NCBI GenBank assembly: GCA_038750655.1
Contig: JBCDGZ010000022.1
Span: forward strand, 1-63,635
Length of the DNA stretch: 63,635 nucleotides
Direction: 5' to 3'
From: JBCDGZ01 sp038750655
Lineage (GTDB): Bacteria; Bacteroidota; Bacteroidia; Chitinophagales; Saprospiraceae
Shown: in pieces, positions 43,655 through 53,216 of the stretch
Layout: the number at the start of each line of letters is the position of its first letter
Position numbering within the stretch: position 1 is the first letter of the stretch
Position numbers and translations under genes: made by a program
Notes under the pieces: generated by a model
What the model was told of the DNA's origin: nothing
The model's input: the letters and a program-made list of their open reading frames with translations, nothing else
Database searches by the model: none

Positions 43655-46273
43655 TTAATCCAGCTGCCCTGCCAGGACGCAAGGCTCTTTGAAATACTGG
43701 GTATCTCCTTCGGGGGTAAATAGCTCAATCCAGATGACGTAGATGCCCAGTCGCGCCCGGTCATTATCCGCTGTAGTCCCATCCCATTTGAAGCTACCCT
43801 CAGCGGCTAGCAATTCGTTGCGCACCAGGGTCCGAACCTCCCGGCCTTCGGCATCAAAAATCTTAATATTCGCCGTATAGCCCACCTGGTCCGTCGCGTA
43901 GTTGATCTGCAAAAAATCCTCAAAGCCATCGCCATCTGGTGAAAGCCTAGGGTTGGGAATCGAAACGACCTCCGGCCCCCCGCCCGCATTGGCCAGAAAC
44001 TGCGAATTCTGATAAGTCGGCGTAGCAAAGCCCACCGATTCGGCTGCCGAATGCCAGTTGGCTGCCGAGGAGGTTACACCTGAAGGGTCGATCCGCTCCA
44101 GTGAAACGCCACGGCGTACGTCCAACAAAGCGTGGTGAAAAGAGCGGCTGTAGGCCAGTTCATCAATCACTAAAGCGCCCGAAGGGCCAGCGGTGTAGAG
44201 CACCACCGTGTCGGCCCGGCTATCGTAGGAAGGCAGGTCGCTGGCGACATAAGCCTCGGGATGTTGACTAAAATAGCGCTGCTGAATATCCAGCGGATCA
44301 GGGCTGACGACAACATACTCGCCGGGAAAGAGCAGATAGTCGCTTTCTATCGGAGAGACATCATCGATCTGTCCCAGCAGATCGCGGCGAGCAAAAATCA
44401 GGTCGTTGAGGTTGGCGATTTTAGCCGAGCGGTTGTAAAGCTCCACAAAGCGTTTGCCGCCGGTACCGGGCTCGTAGAGCAATTCGTTGATCACCAGATC
44501 GCGCGCTTCCAGCTCCTCTGGAAGGCCGAAGCGCGTCGTATTCTCCGCACCAAAGGCATTCCCTAGGCAGTCCGTCAAGCCATCGCGCACCTGAACCTCG
44601 TAGACGGTGCCGGGAGCAAAGTCCTCCTGAACCTGTAGCACCAGGGTGGTAAACAGCGGACCCTCGGGCGTGGCGCTGATGATATTTTGCCCATCAATTT
44701 CAAAATTAGCGACATCAAGCCCAGTCATTTCATTGACCGATTCATCAAAATAGAGCCTTACGCTGTTCGAGCTGACCGGAAAAGCCCGCAATAAGATCGA
44801 TCCTTCATCGTCGGCTTCGTTTTGTAACACGGAATTAGGCTGCCCCGGGCTTCCTCCCGTCGGCGAAACGCTGGCCTGCCAATTGGCCTGCCCTGAGCAA
44901 GGGGCATTGGGTCGTATCAACTCTAAAGACCAGCCTCCATCGTCCTTCCCAGCGTCGAGGTACCAAGCACTGGTATAGAAAACGGCATGGAGGAATTCCC
45001 CCTCCGCATTCATCAGTTCCAGATCGTCATCGCTGTTGCCCAGGCCCGGGAAGTTGCTGACGGCGAGGGTGTCGCCGAAGGCACTGAGGCCGGAGGTACT
45101 GCGGTCTTGCAGGATGACATAGCTGTCGGGCAAAAGGGTGTAGGCGGGAAGTAGCACCTCGCTGCTGCGGTCCGCCAGGCTGAAATTTTCCAGGTTGATG
45201 ATTTTATCGCTTCGATTGTATAGCTCGACGTACTCTGCATTAGGGAGGCCGATGGTCGCACCGCCATCCAGGGTGGGATCGGCCATGATTTCGTTGATCA
45301 GGATGTCGTAGGCGGTGGCGGTCTGGAATTCGATGAAGGTGAAGCTAGCTTGTTGGGGAGGGCTGAGGTTGCCTGCGGCATCGCTGAGGTTGGCCACTTC
45401 GATGGTGTAGTCTTGCGGGCTTTGCAGCGGGCTGGCCAGGGTAAGGCGCAGGGCGGTAGGATCTCCGGGAAGCGGTGTAGCCGTCGCTGGCTGACCAATG
45501 CCATTGTTGATGCTGTAATTGGCGGTATTGCCGACGGAGGCAGGAGTCAGGGCCTCATCAAAGCGCAGCTCCAATTGCTCGGCGTCGATGATGTCCACGC
45601 TGAGGAATTGAGGGGCAGTGAGGTCGGGTACCAGTTCGGAGATTTGAATATCATCGAAAAGGAAAAGGTCAACTCTGCTGGCAGTATATTTGGTATAAAG
45701 GCCAAAGAAGCCGCTGCCGCTGCCGTAGGTGGCGTCGGTGACGCTAGCTTCCGTTTGAAAGTTGTTACCGCCATTGTAGTCGGCTCGCAGGAGCCATTCA
45801 CCGGTTGCGGAGCGGCGCACCTGAAGGCGGGCGAGCGCAGGCTCGCTGCCCAGAACAGGGGAGCCGCTGGCCAGGAGGGTGGCATTACCCGCATCCTGGC
45901 GGAAAAAGCGCAGGGCGTCGCCGCTGCCCGATTCGCCAACTTCGAGGTAATAGCCATTGGCATTGAGCAGGTCAGCATCGTCTGCTTGTAAGTAGAGGCG
46001 CAGCTGATTAGAAGCCGAAGGGGCGAAGTCCAGCCGGAAGAAAAGCGTCCATTCCAGGCTATCGGGGTAGTCCACAGCGGTGTAAAGACTAGAGCTTCCT
46101 GCCGCTGCCGCCTGCAATTGCAGTTCGGCTTGCGGGTTGATGATAAAATTACCGAGGTCCCCCATCCAGCTTGGATTGTTGTTGAGTTCTCCATCTGAGA
46201 AGTCGTCGTTCAACTGCGCACAGAGCAGTGCGGGGCAGAGGAGGAGAAGGAAGAATAGCGGTCGGTAGTTCAT
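43655..46273 (-). CDS. large surface protein with lamin-tail, Ig-like and FlgD-like domains
   Basis: 872 residues with a signal peptide (LFFLLLLCPALLCAQ). Domains by sequence: a concanavalin-like beta-sandwich (about 20-210), an SbsA-type Ig-like domain (about 215-310), a lamin-tail domain (ILINEIMADPT, EYVELYNRS; about 322-480), a second Ig-like domain (about 485-575), a second lamin-tail (LVINELLYEPG, RFVELYNRSAKIANL), and a C-terminal FlgD-like/gliding-associated module (RLSPDGDGFEDFLQINYATD). Such proteins are surface-exposed and T9SS-related in Bacteroidota, although a classical sorting tail is not obvious. Substrate or partner unknown. Confidence 0.85.
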   Translation of the reverse strand: MNYRPLFFLLLLCPALLCAQLNDDFSDGELNNNPSWMGDLGNFIINPQAELQLQAAAAGSSSLYTAVDYPDSLEWTLFFRLDFAPSASNQLRLYLQADDADLLNANGYYLEVGESGSGDALRFFRQDAGNATLLASGSPVLGSEPALARLQVRRSATGEWLLRADYNGGNNFQTEASVTDATYGSGSGFFGLYTKYTASRVDLFLFDDIQISELVPDLTAPQFLSVDIIDAEQLELRFDEALTPASVGNTANYSINNGIGQPATATPLPGDPTALRLTLASPLQSPQDYTIEVANLSDAAGNLSPPQQASFTFIEFQTATAYDILINEIMADPTLDGGATIGLPNAEYVELYNRSDKIINLENFSLADRSSEVLLPAYTLLPDSYVILQDRSTSGLSAFGDTLAVSNFPGLGNSDDDLELMNAEGEFLHAVFYTSAWYLDAGKDDGGWSLELIRPNAPCSGQANWQASVSPTGGSPGQPNSVLQNEADDEGSILLRAFPVSSNSVRLYFDESVNEMTGLDVANFEIDGQNIISATPEGPLFTTLVLQVQEDFAPGTVYEVQVRDGLTDCLGNAFGAENTTRFGLPEELEARDLVINELLYEPGTGGKRFVELYNRSAKIANLNDLIFARRDLLGQIDDVSPIESDYLLFPGEYVVVSPDPLDIQQRYFSQHPEAYVASDLPSYDSRADTVVLYTAGPSGALVIDELAYSRSFHHALLDVRRGVSLERIDPSGVTSSAANWHSAAESVGFATPTYQNSQFLANAGGGPEVVSIPNPRLSPDGDGFEDFLQINYATDQVGYTANIKIFDAEGREVRTLVRNELLAAEGSFKWDGTTADNDRARLGIYVIWIELFTPEGDTQYFKEPCVLAGQLD

Positions 46274-46277
46274 AAAT

Positions 46278-46285
46278 CAAAAATA
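46278..46285 (-). promoter_or_regulatory. -7-like element immediately before the lamin-tail gene
   Basis: On the minus strand TATTTTTG matches TAnnTTTG, ending 4 nt before the ATG at 46273. The geometry equals that at guaB and implies a leaderless start or a chance match. Confidence 0.25.
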
Positions 46286-46306
46286 GCAATAAAATAAAAA
46301 ACCACT

Positions 46307-46314
46307 TATCTTTG
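46307..46314 (+). promoter_or_regulatory. -7 element upstream of asd
   Basis: TATCTTTG matches TAnnTTTG, 49 nt before the asd ATG. Confidence 0.5.
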
Positions 46315-46363
46315 GTGGCTCGGAAAATATATTATTCACCATTTCTTAGCAATAAATTAAAAT

Positions 46364-47383
46364 ATGAAAGTTGCAGTTGTAGGCGTAACAGGGTTAGTTG
46401 GTACGGTCATGTGCGAAGTTTTGAATGAGCGCAATTTCCCCATCAGCACCTTTTTGCCCGTAGCCTCGGCCCGTTCTGTCGGTAAAAAGCTGAAATTCAG
46501 AGGGCAAGAACACCGCATTATTGGATTAGAAGATGCTGTTGCGGCCGCGCCGGACCTCGCTATTTTTTCTGCGGGAGGCAGCGTATCCAAAGAGTGGGCG
46601 CCGCGTTTTGCGGCCGTAGGCACGACGGTGGTCGATAATTCCTCGGCTTGGAGAATGGACCCCAATAAAAAGCTGATTGTTCCCGAAATTAATGCCGATC
46701 AATTGGAAGATACTGATTTGATCATTGCCAATCCCAATTGCTCGACCATCCAATTAGTCGTCGCATTGGCACCACTGCATAAGGCCTTCGGCATCAAGCG
46801 ACTCATCATTTCCACCTATCAATCCATTACCGGCACGGGGGTAAAAGCGGTTAATCAGTACGAGGCGGAGAAAAAAGGCGATGCAATGCCTGCCGATCAA
46901 ATGGCTTATCACCATCCCATCTTTGACAATTGCCTGCCTCACTGTGATATTTTCCTGGAGAATGATTACACCAAAGAGGAAATGAAGCTGGTCAATGAGA
47001 CCCGTAAGATTCTCTCCGATGATAGCCTGCGCATTACGGCTACCGCAGTACGCGTACCGGTACAAGGAGGGCATTCCGAAAGTGTCAATGTAGAGTTCCA
47101 TCATCCCTTTGAAGTTGAGGCTGTTAAAGCCATGTTGAGTGAATCGCCGGGCGTAATTGTAGAGGATGACATTGCTCAGAATAAATACCCTATGCCTCGT
47201 TTTGCTAAAAATCGGGATGAGGTATTTGTGGGACGTATTCGACGAGATGATTCTGCCGAAAATGCGCTCAATTTGTGGGTTGTAGCGGATAATCTTCGCA
47301 AGGGAGCGGCCACCAATGCGGTACAAATTGCGGAATATCTGGCGGCCAACAACAGAATTGGAGCGGCACGGATCAGCAGCTAA
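46364..47383 (+). CDS. asd: aspartate-semialdehyde dehydrogenase
   Basis: 339 residues. NADPH-dependent reduction of L-aspartyl-4-phosphate to the semialdehyde, a branch point to lysine, threonine, methionine and diaminopimelate. The NADP loop is VVGVTGLVG (4-13); the catalytic cysteine is C126 in NPNCSTIQ; the VPVQGGHSESVNVEF segment carries the catalytic-base His. Normal length. Single gene. Confidence 0.96.
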   Translation: MKVAVVGVTGLVGTVMCEVLNERNFPISTFLPVASARSVGKKLKFRGQEHRIIGLEDAVAAAPDLAIFSAGGSVSKEWAPRFAAVGTTVVDNSSAWRMDPNKKLIVPEINADQLEDTDLIIANPNCSTIQLVVALAPLHKAFGIKRLIISTYQSITGTGVKAVNQYEAEKKGDAMPADQMAYHHPIFDNCLPHCDIFLENDYTKEEMKLVNETRKILSDDSLRITATAVRVPVQGGHSESVNVEFHHPFEVEAVKAMLSESPGVIVEDDIAQNKYPMPRFAKNRDEVFVGRIRRDDSAENALNLWVVADNLRKGAATNAVQIAEYLAANNRIGAARISS

Positions 47384-47579
47384 TAGCCTCAGTGTGTTTA
47401 TTTTACTAAAAAATAATGCAGCTATTGATTTAACAAAAAATTTGAGGTTTAGCCCTTAATTTATTATTTTTAGATGTAATTTAATGTCAAAAGACTAGCA
47501 TTTTGGCAGTATACATCATACGGATAGCGGAATTATGTGATGAACTTGTCTAGTAATTGATTAACTGAACACTTGAACC

Positions 47580-49277
47580 ATGAAGACCAAACTCGTACTC
47601 TGGGGAACAAATGAGCAGGAGGAAAAAGTATTGATTGCTTTGGAATTGAAACCCAAAGAAAATAAGGTCAATGTCTATGTTTTTCCTTCTCAAGTAGCCA
47701 CCGAAGAATTCGGACAATTATTGCTCAATGAATGGCGCAATGACCAGGAAGTGACTTTCCCCGAAGGCTACACTCAAACGGAAAGAGAGCTTTCAGTAAC
47801 CGAAGGCTTACTGCCTGATAACCTCAAAGTCGATCGCGGCGACATTGTTCAAAGAGCACAGACGGAGTGGCATTTCGTCGTTCTGTCCTCCAAGCTCAAC
47901 GAAGCCTACGAGTCCGAACTCAATGAATTGCGCGAACGCATCGACAAGCTGAGTTCCTACGATTCGGAAGTTTGGGATTCCCTCAAGGGCTTTTGGTCCA
48001 AAGTTCAGGAGCAGGTTCGGGACCGCAATCTGTTTAGAGACCACGCCAATTCTCTCCGCGATAATACCAATGCTTTATTTGCCAGACTCAAGGAAATGCG
48101 TGCGGCACTGGATGAAGAGTTCCAGACGATGTCGAAGGGGCACTATGAGAAGTTTATGGGAGCATTGGAGGAAGTGGAAGGCAAGATTAAGCAAGAACTG
48201 AAGTTACAGAACGTTTTTGAGGAACTCAAGAAGATGCAACGCCGCTTCCGAGATACCAAATTGACACGCGAACATCGTCTCAAAGTCTGGGAGCGTTTGG
48301 ACGCGGCTTTTAAGGCGGTTAAAGAAAAACGCTTTGGGCCGAATGCTGGTGGGGATAATTCTCCGCTGGAGCGCCTGCAGCGACGTTATGATGGGCTGAT
48401 TGCCGCTATTGAGAAGATGCAGAAGTCTATTCAGCGCGACCGCGACGACCTGGATTTTCAAAATCGTAAGATCGCTAATACGGATGGTCAACTAGAGGCC
48501 CAGATTCGTCAGGCGAAAATCAAAATGATCAAGGAGCGCATCAGCTCGAAGGAGGAAAAGCTCGGTGAGATGATGCAAACCAAGGCGGAGCTAGAGCGTC
48601 GTAAGGAAAGCCAGCAGGAGAAAGAAGCCCGCCGCGCGGAGCGCGAGCGCCACGAAGCGGCCAAGGCTGCGGCTAAAGAGAAAATCGCTCAAGAGATCAA
48701 GCTCAAGGCCGAAGAAGCGCTCAAAACGGATGAGCAGGCAGAAGGAGAAGGAAATGGGGAAGCTACACCAGCGGCCGAAGAGAAGAAGGAAGAATCTATG
48801 GTGGACGCCATCAGCACGACGGTGGGAGAAGCCCTGGAGGATGTTGTGGATACGGTGAAGGCTGTAGCGGAGGTTGTTGGTGGCAAGCTAGGAGAATCTG
48901 TAGCGGAACTGAAAGAAAAGGTGTCGGAATTCACGGAATCTGTGAGTAGCGAGGATACCAATAGTGAAGAGGCGGATAAAGCGGAGGAGTCAGCCCCCGC
49001 GGCGGATAACCTCAAGGCGGTAGAGGGCATTGGCCCGAAGGTCGAAGAGGCGCTTCACCAGGGCGGTATCAAGTCTTTCGCTCAATTGGCCGCGACCAGT
49101 GCTGCGGATATTAAGGGAATTTTGGCTGCCGCAGGCACGCAGTTTAATCGCCATGATCCGACGACTTGGCCGGAGCAGGCTCGTTTGGCTGCCGCAGGCG
49201 AGTGGGAAAAGCTCAAAGCCTGGCAAGATGAACTGGATGGCGGTAAGGTTGTTGCTAAGAGCGAGGAAGAAGAGTAA
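47580..49277 (+). CDS. coiled-coil protein with a C-terminal helix-hairpin-helix domain
   Basis: 565 residues, no signal peptide. The first 110 residues form a beta-alpha domain of unknown family (KTKLVLWGTNEQEEKVLIALELKPKENK). Residues about 115-400 are nearly all helical and strongly charged, with DUF349-like spacing of aromatic residues (FRDTKLTREHRLKVWERLDAAF). A low-complexity acidic/Ala region (about 395-475) leads to a helix-hairpin-helix module (LKAVEGIGPKVEEALHQGGIKSFAQLA) of the kind found attached to ribosomal L21 and in DUF4332 proteins. It may bind nucleic acid; cellular role unknown. Ends at a strong bidirectional terminator. Confidence 0.85.
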   Translation: MKTKLVLWGTNEQEEKVLIALELKPKENKVNVYVFPSQVATEEFGQLLLNEWRNDQEVTFPEGYTQTERELSVTEGLLPDNLKVDRGDIVQRAQTEWHFVVLSSKLNEAYESELNELRERIDKLSSYDSEVWDSLKGFWSKVQEQVRDRNLFRDHANSLRDNTNALFARLKEMRAALDEEFQTMSKGHYEKFMGALEEVEGKIKQELKLQNVFEELKKMQRRFRDTKLTREHRLKVWERLDAAFKAVKEKRFGPNAGGDNSPLERLQRRYDGLIAAIEKMQKSIQRDRDDLDFQNRKIANTDGQLEAQIRQAKIKMIKERISSKEEKLGEMMQTKAELERRKESQQEKEARRAERERHEAAKAAAKEKIAQEIKLKAEEALKTDEQAEGEGNGEATPAAEEKKEESMVDAISTTVGEALEDVVDTVKAVAEVVGGKLGESVAELKEKVSEFTESVSSEDTNSEEADKAEESAPAADNLKAVEGIGPKVEEALHQGGIKSFAQLAATSAADIKGILAAAGTQFNRHDPTTWPEQARLAAAGEWEKLKAWQDELDGGKVVAKSEEEE

Positions 49278-49297
49278 TTCTAGTTGCTATTATATCG

Positions 49298-49335
49298 AAA
49301 AAGGTGTCGGATATTGATGTATCCGACACCTTTTT
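49298..49335. terminator. bidirectional terminator
   Basis: Perfect 15-bp inverted repeat (49298-49312 with 49321-49335) flanked by A and T runs, between two convergent genes. Confidence 0.85.
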
Positions 49336-49355
49336 TGTTGGAGGAAGAGTAACGC

Positions 49356-49377
49356 AGCGGCGACGATTGCCGCCGCT
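49356..49377 (-). terminator. second hairpin downstream of the M36 protease
   Basis: AGCGGCG (49356-49362) pairs with CGCCGCT (49371-49377), 11 nt after the protease stop codon. It lacks its own T run and may work with the adjacent terminator. Confidence 0.4.
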
Positions 49378-49387
49378 ACAAGTATTC

Positions 49388-52300
49388 TTAGCGAATAATG
49401 ATTTTCTCTACAACATTCCCCTGTGCAGAAGTTACCTTAATGAAGTAGAAGCCAGCAGGTATATTGCTGACATCCATCGTCAGGGTCTGCATCGTTGTGG
49501 CTGTGTTCAGCACCTGGCTGTTCACCTCGCGGCCATCAATAGTCACCAGACTCATCGTAGCCGACTCGCTGCGATCGTTGATGATGTTGATGTTGAGCAA
49601 GTCTTCCACAGGGTTGGGGAAGATATTGAGGCGTACGGCTGATTGCAGCGGATCGTTAGTAGAGGTACCAATTACGGATTCTACGATAGATCCACGGCCG
49701 TTTGGCATTGCACAGTTTTCACCTGCGTTGTCTGCGTTCACGCAAGCCTCACTGGTATAGTTGGTCATATCCATAAATTCGATGTCATCAACGGTCCAAC
49801 CATTATAGACTGCCGAAGGATCATCGTCCATATCTGTTCCAAAGTTAAAGCGGAAATAAATCTCTTCATTTCTGAAATCGCTTAGATCGATGAAGGTCTC
49901 CACCCAATCATCCGTCTCTCCCCAGAAGGTAAAGAGGTTAGGAATGGCAAAGGCATCGTAGTCGATAGGGCCATCATAATGCCCACGGAAAACCCGCTCA
50001 TCGAGGTTTTGGTACAAACTTCCATCAATTGGATCATCATCTGTTGTCAGCTGCACCAAGCCACCATCAAACCCGGGCTCTGTATCATACTTGTGTACAA
50101 AGCGCAGTACGGGCGTCCGCCCTTGCAAGGTGATGGGATCAAGGTAAATCAGGTGTTGGATACTTTCCATGGGCAAGCCATCGACGTGCCAGGCCGACGA
50201 GCCTTCGAAGACCTCATCGCTGCTGATGGACCAAACGTTGGTCGGCAGGTTTCCGGCCTCGCCGATCGGGCGTGGGAACCAGGTGCCAGGATTTTCCTCG
50301 GCAGGGTCGTAGAAGATTTCGTAGGAGGGGCGATTGGCGCTGGACATCACCTGGTAGGAGAAGCTGAGTTCTTGCTGGCTGGGCATATCTGGCAGTTCGA
50401 TAGACAGCATATCTCCAGCTTCGGAGGCGGTGTAGCCGCCGGTGACAGAGCCGCCAACAAAGGTGGTATGCTCAGGAATAATATCGCTTACAACGACATT
50501 GGTAGCCGTTTCGTCCGTGTGATTAGTGACTGTGATGGTGACCGTAATAGCGTCCCCAGCCTGGATTTTCGGCGTCATGGCCTTAGCAATCTTCAATTCC
50601 TTAACACAAGTTGGCAGCGGATTAAAGTCTTCACGACCATCGGCAGAACTGAAGGTGTTGCCTTGATCGGCTAAATACCCCAGTCCTCTTCTGGCAAAAA
50701 CTTCCCAAATCATACATTGGTTAGCTCCATTGAAGAGTTCCTGATCAGCCATCAGAATGGCGTCGCGGCCGTCTACGAATCCCGGTAAGCAGGGTAGATT
50801 TTTCATCCCATCCATCACCAGTTGTACCGCCATATTGTTACCAGCGGTTTTATCATTCCGGTCAGCATTCCATCCGTATTGTTCAGAGAAGGCCCAGTAC
50901 ATATCCCAAATCATAGAACACCATATCGATCCAACCCCATGAGGCACAGAACGCTGGTTAATATCTCCATAAGTATCAGGGTTGATGGACATGTCAGTAG
51001 AGTAGGGGAAGGTACGAATTCCACGACCTTCTTGCTCTTGGCGTAGCACATAATTGCCGATGCCTCTACTTTCTGTTCCATCCTCACCGGGATTAACCGT
51101 GGTGATGAGGCTGAAAAAGTCACTCCAACCTTCGCCCATTTGCTCACCGTCGACGTCAGCTGTACCATTGCGGAGGCAGCTAATATCAGAGGGGCCACCC
51201 ACCAAGCGGATAGAAATCCCGTGAGCATACTCGTGAGCAATAATTCCATTATCAAAATCGCCATCTATAAATTCTGGACCCGTCGTTGGAGGGGGTTCCA
51301 TTGTAACGGTGAGGCCCTCGCCAGCAAATTCTCTAAGCACGGCACAGTCGGAAGAGGACATCATAACTACAGGGATAGTTACCTGTGCGCCTACCAATCC
51401 TGGAGCCATACCGAAGGTCGTTTCTTCAAAGTTACAAATGATTACGCCGATAGCTCCCGCTTGCTCTGCATTGAGGGCCTTCAATCCAAACTGGCAAACT
51501 CCACGATCGATAATGGCAATCTTACCGTCTAGTTCGTCGGCATTGACGATAGTCTCACAACCATCCGTAAATGAAGGGCCAGGGTTGTTATCTACGGCAA
51601 TGACGGCTTCGCCAGAAAAGGTATTGGTAGCAGAAATTTGCGCGCCCCATTCAGCAGCAGGAGAGACATTGTAGCGCCCCGCGACTGCATCCGGTGCAGT
51701 TACATTGACGAGTCTTGGCGTACCACCATTTCTATCCCAGAGGAACATATTGATTCGAGGAGCAAAACCCTCCGGAGTAGGTTCAAAATTGGCATTATTG
51801 CGAGTCCCTTGATTAAATTGAGACTGCGCCTGTGCAAAGATAGGGTCAGCTCCTATCCCGCCTTTGCCGTAATTGTTCTGCTGAAAATTTCCCGCAGGTT
51901 CGTCAAATCCGTAGGAATAAGCAATATCGTGCAGTTGGTTAACCGTATAGAACAGATTAACAACTGCTGCTGCGTCGTAATCATCAATACTACCATCCAG
52001 ATTGATTGGCGTATCGAATAGTAATTCCTGACCGCCATCCACTTCAAAAACAGCATCAAAATTACCATCATTATTGGTATCGATGGAGTCTGGAATATCT
52101 CGATTTTGTCTATTTAGGAAAGAAAAGGTGTTGTTTCCTCTTGTAATAGTAAACTCGTGTCCGTCGGCCCCATCTATATCATGCCAGCCATAGGGAGAGG
52201 CATCAGGATCGGCCGGATCGATCTCTAGCGTACGGTCGCCATAGAGTGGGCTTTCGGTAGGTAGCCCGTATACACGGTAAGAGCCGCCCATCGTTGCAGC

Positions 52301-53038
52301 TGCATTCAGTTTTTCCATACCCTCTTTTACCTCCACTGACTTAGGGAATGTCTTTTGCTGTTGGGGGGCTTCGCAAGAGGTATCGTGGCTGTGGGCGCTG
52401 TGTAAGACAATATCTTGGCTACTGAAGACTTCACCACTTACGGCGTCGACCTTAATGTGCATATGCTGATCGCTGTCGGCTTTCATCAGGTTGACATTCC
52501 ACACTAGGTGTACTCTGCCTTTCTTGTCCAAAATGTAGTGGAGCTTGGTGTCAATATTACGTTTGGAAATGCCTTCTTTTTCAAAGCGATAGGCATATTC
52601 TCCGGTCTGATGCGGCTTTTGTAGCTGGCGGGGGAGAGCAATTTCCATAGAGGTTGCCGCCACGGCTAGTGCCTGCTCTGGGCCAATGGCCGCCTGTTCA
52701 GCGTTGACTTTGGCAGCTAGATTGGGTAATAATCGGTGGCCAATGTTGGTGGCCTTGCCATCGGCGGTGATGCCAACATTGATCAGCCCACCTTGGAGTT
52801 CGATGCCATTGTGGCGCTGAATTAAGTAGACACGGGTCTTACCGCTATGTTTATCGGTATACATATCCGTGATGGCTAAATCGGCGATGTCCGCCTCGGT
52901 CAGATTCCAGCTGATCCGATTGTCTTCGATGTGTCGCAGGGCTATGTCCAGGGCCGTTTGTGACTGCGACCAGAGGGTCGAACTCCCACAAAGCAACAAT
53001 AGTAGAAGGAACCAATGAGTAGTAAAATTTTTAATCAT
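49388..53038 (-). CDS. M36 (fungalysin-like) metalloprotease with T9SS type A tail
   Basis: 1216 residues, secreted zinc peptidase. Signal peptide (FLLLLLLCGSSTLWSQ); FTP/PepSY-type propeptide (about 30-220); catalytic domain with HEYAH at about 602-606 (IIAHEYAHGISIRL) and the third ligand in GEGWSDFFSL; a PA domain inserted just before the active site (IAIIDRGVCQFGLKALNAEQAGAIGVIICN). After the catalytic domain comes a DUF11/CARDB-like repeat (GDAITVTITVTNHTDETATNVVVSD), a beta-sandwich with SYEIFYDPAEENPG, and a T9SS sorting tail of about 80 residues (LNIFPNPVEDLLNI ... GFYFIKVTSAQGNVVEKIIIR). It should be exported and probably cell-surface attached or released. Confidence 0.95.
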   Translation of the reverse strand: MIKNFTTHWFLLLLLLCGSSTLWSQSQTALDIALRHIEDNRISWNLTEADIADLAITDMYTDKHSGKTRVYLIQRHNGIELQGGLINVGITADGKATNIGHRLLPNLAAKVNAEQAAIGPEQALAVAATSMEIALPRQLQKPHQTGEYAYRFEKEGISKRNIDTKLHYILDKKGRVHLVWNVNLMKADSDQHMHIKVDAVSGEVFSSQDIVLHSAHSHDTSCEAPQQQKTFPKSVEVKEGMEKLNAAATMGGSYRVYGLPTESPLYGDRTLEIDPADPDASPYGWHDIDGADGHEFTITRGNNTFSFLNRQNRDIPDSIDTNNDGNFDAVFEVDGGQELLFDTPINLDGSIDDYDAAAVVNLFYTVNQLHDIAYSYGFDEPAGNFQQNNYGKGGIGADPIFAQAQSQFNQGTRNNANFEPTPEGFAPRINMFLWDRNGGTPRLVNVTAPDAVAGRYNVSPAAEWGAQISATNTFSGEAVIAVDNNPGPSFTDGCETIVNADELDGKIAIIDRGVCQFGLKALNAEQAGAIGVIICNFEETTFGMAPGLVGAQVTIPVVMMSSSDCAVLREFAGEGLTVTMEPPPTTGPEFIDGDFDNGIIAHEYAHGISIRLVGGPSDISCLRNGTADVDGEQMGEGWSDFFSLITTVNPGEDGTESRGIGNYVLRQEQEGRGIRTFPYSTDMSINPDTYGDINQRSVPHGVGSIWCSMIWDMYWAFSEQYGWNADRNDKTAGNNMAVQLVMDGMKNLPCLPGFVDGRDAILMADQELFNGANQCMIWEVFARRGLGYLADQGNTFSSADGREDFNPLPTCVKELKIAKAMTPKIQAGDAITVTITVTNHTDETATNVVVSDIIPEHTTFVGGSVTGGYTASEAGDMLSIELPDMPSQQELSFSYQVMSSANRPSYEIFYDPAEENPGTWFPRPIGEAGNLPTNVWSISSDEVFEGSSAWHVDGLPMESIQHLIYLDPITLQGRTPVLRFVHKYDTEPGFDGGLVQLTTDDDPIDGSLYQNLDERVFRGHYDGPIDYDAFAIPNLFTFWGETDDWVETFIDLSDFRNEEIYFRFNFGTDMDDDPSAVYNGWTVDDIEFMDMTNYTSEACVNADNAGENCAMPNGRGSIVESVIGTSTNDPLQSAVRLNIFPNPVEDLLNINIINDRSESATMSLVTIDGREVNSQVLNTATTMQTLTMDVSNIPAGFYFIKVTSAQGNVVEKIIIR

Positions 53039-53216
53039 TTTGAAAGCTAGATTTTATTGATTTGTAAGTACCGCTTAAAATTAACTAAAATTCGAGGGCT
53101 TAGCTGGAAAATGGAGATTGTAATTAGACACTTGCCGACAAATAGGGCATCCTGTGCTTTCCGCTAATTCCGCGCCGGAGTATGTTTTTTGTCAGAAAAT
53201 GGCGACCTTGGCTTTG

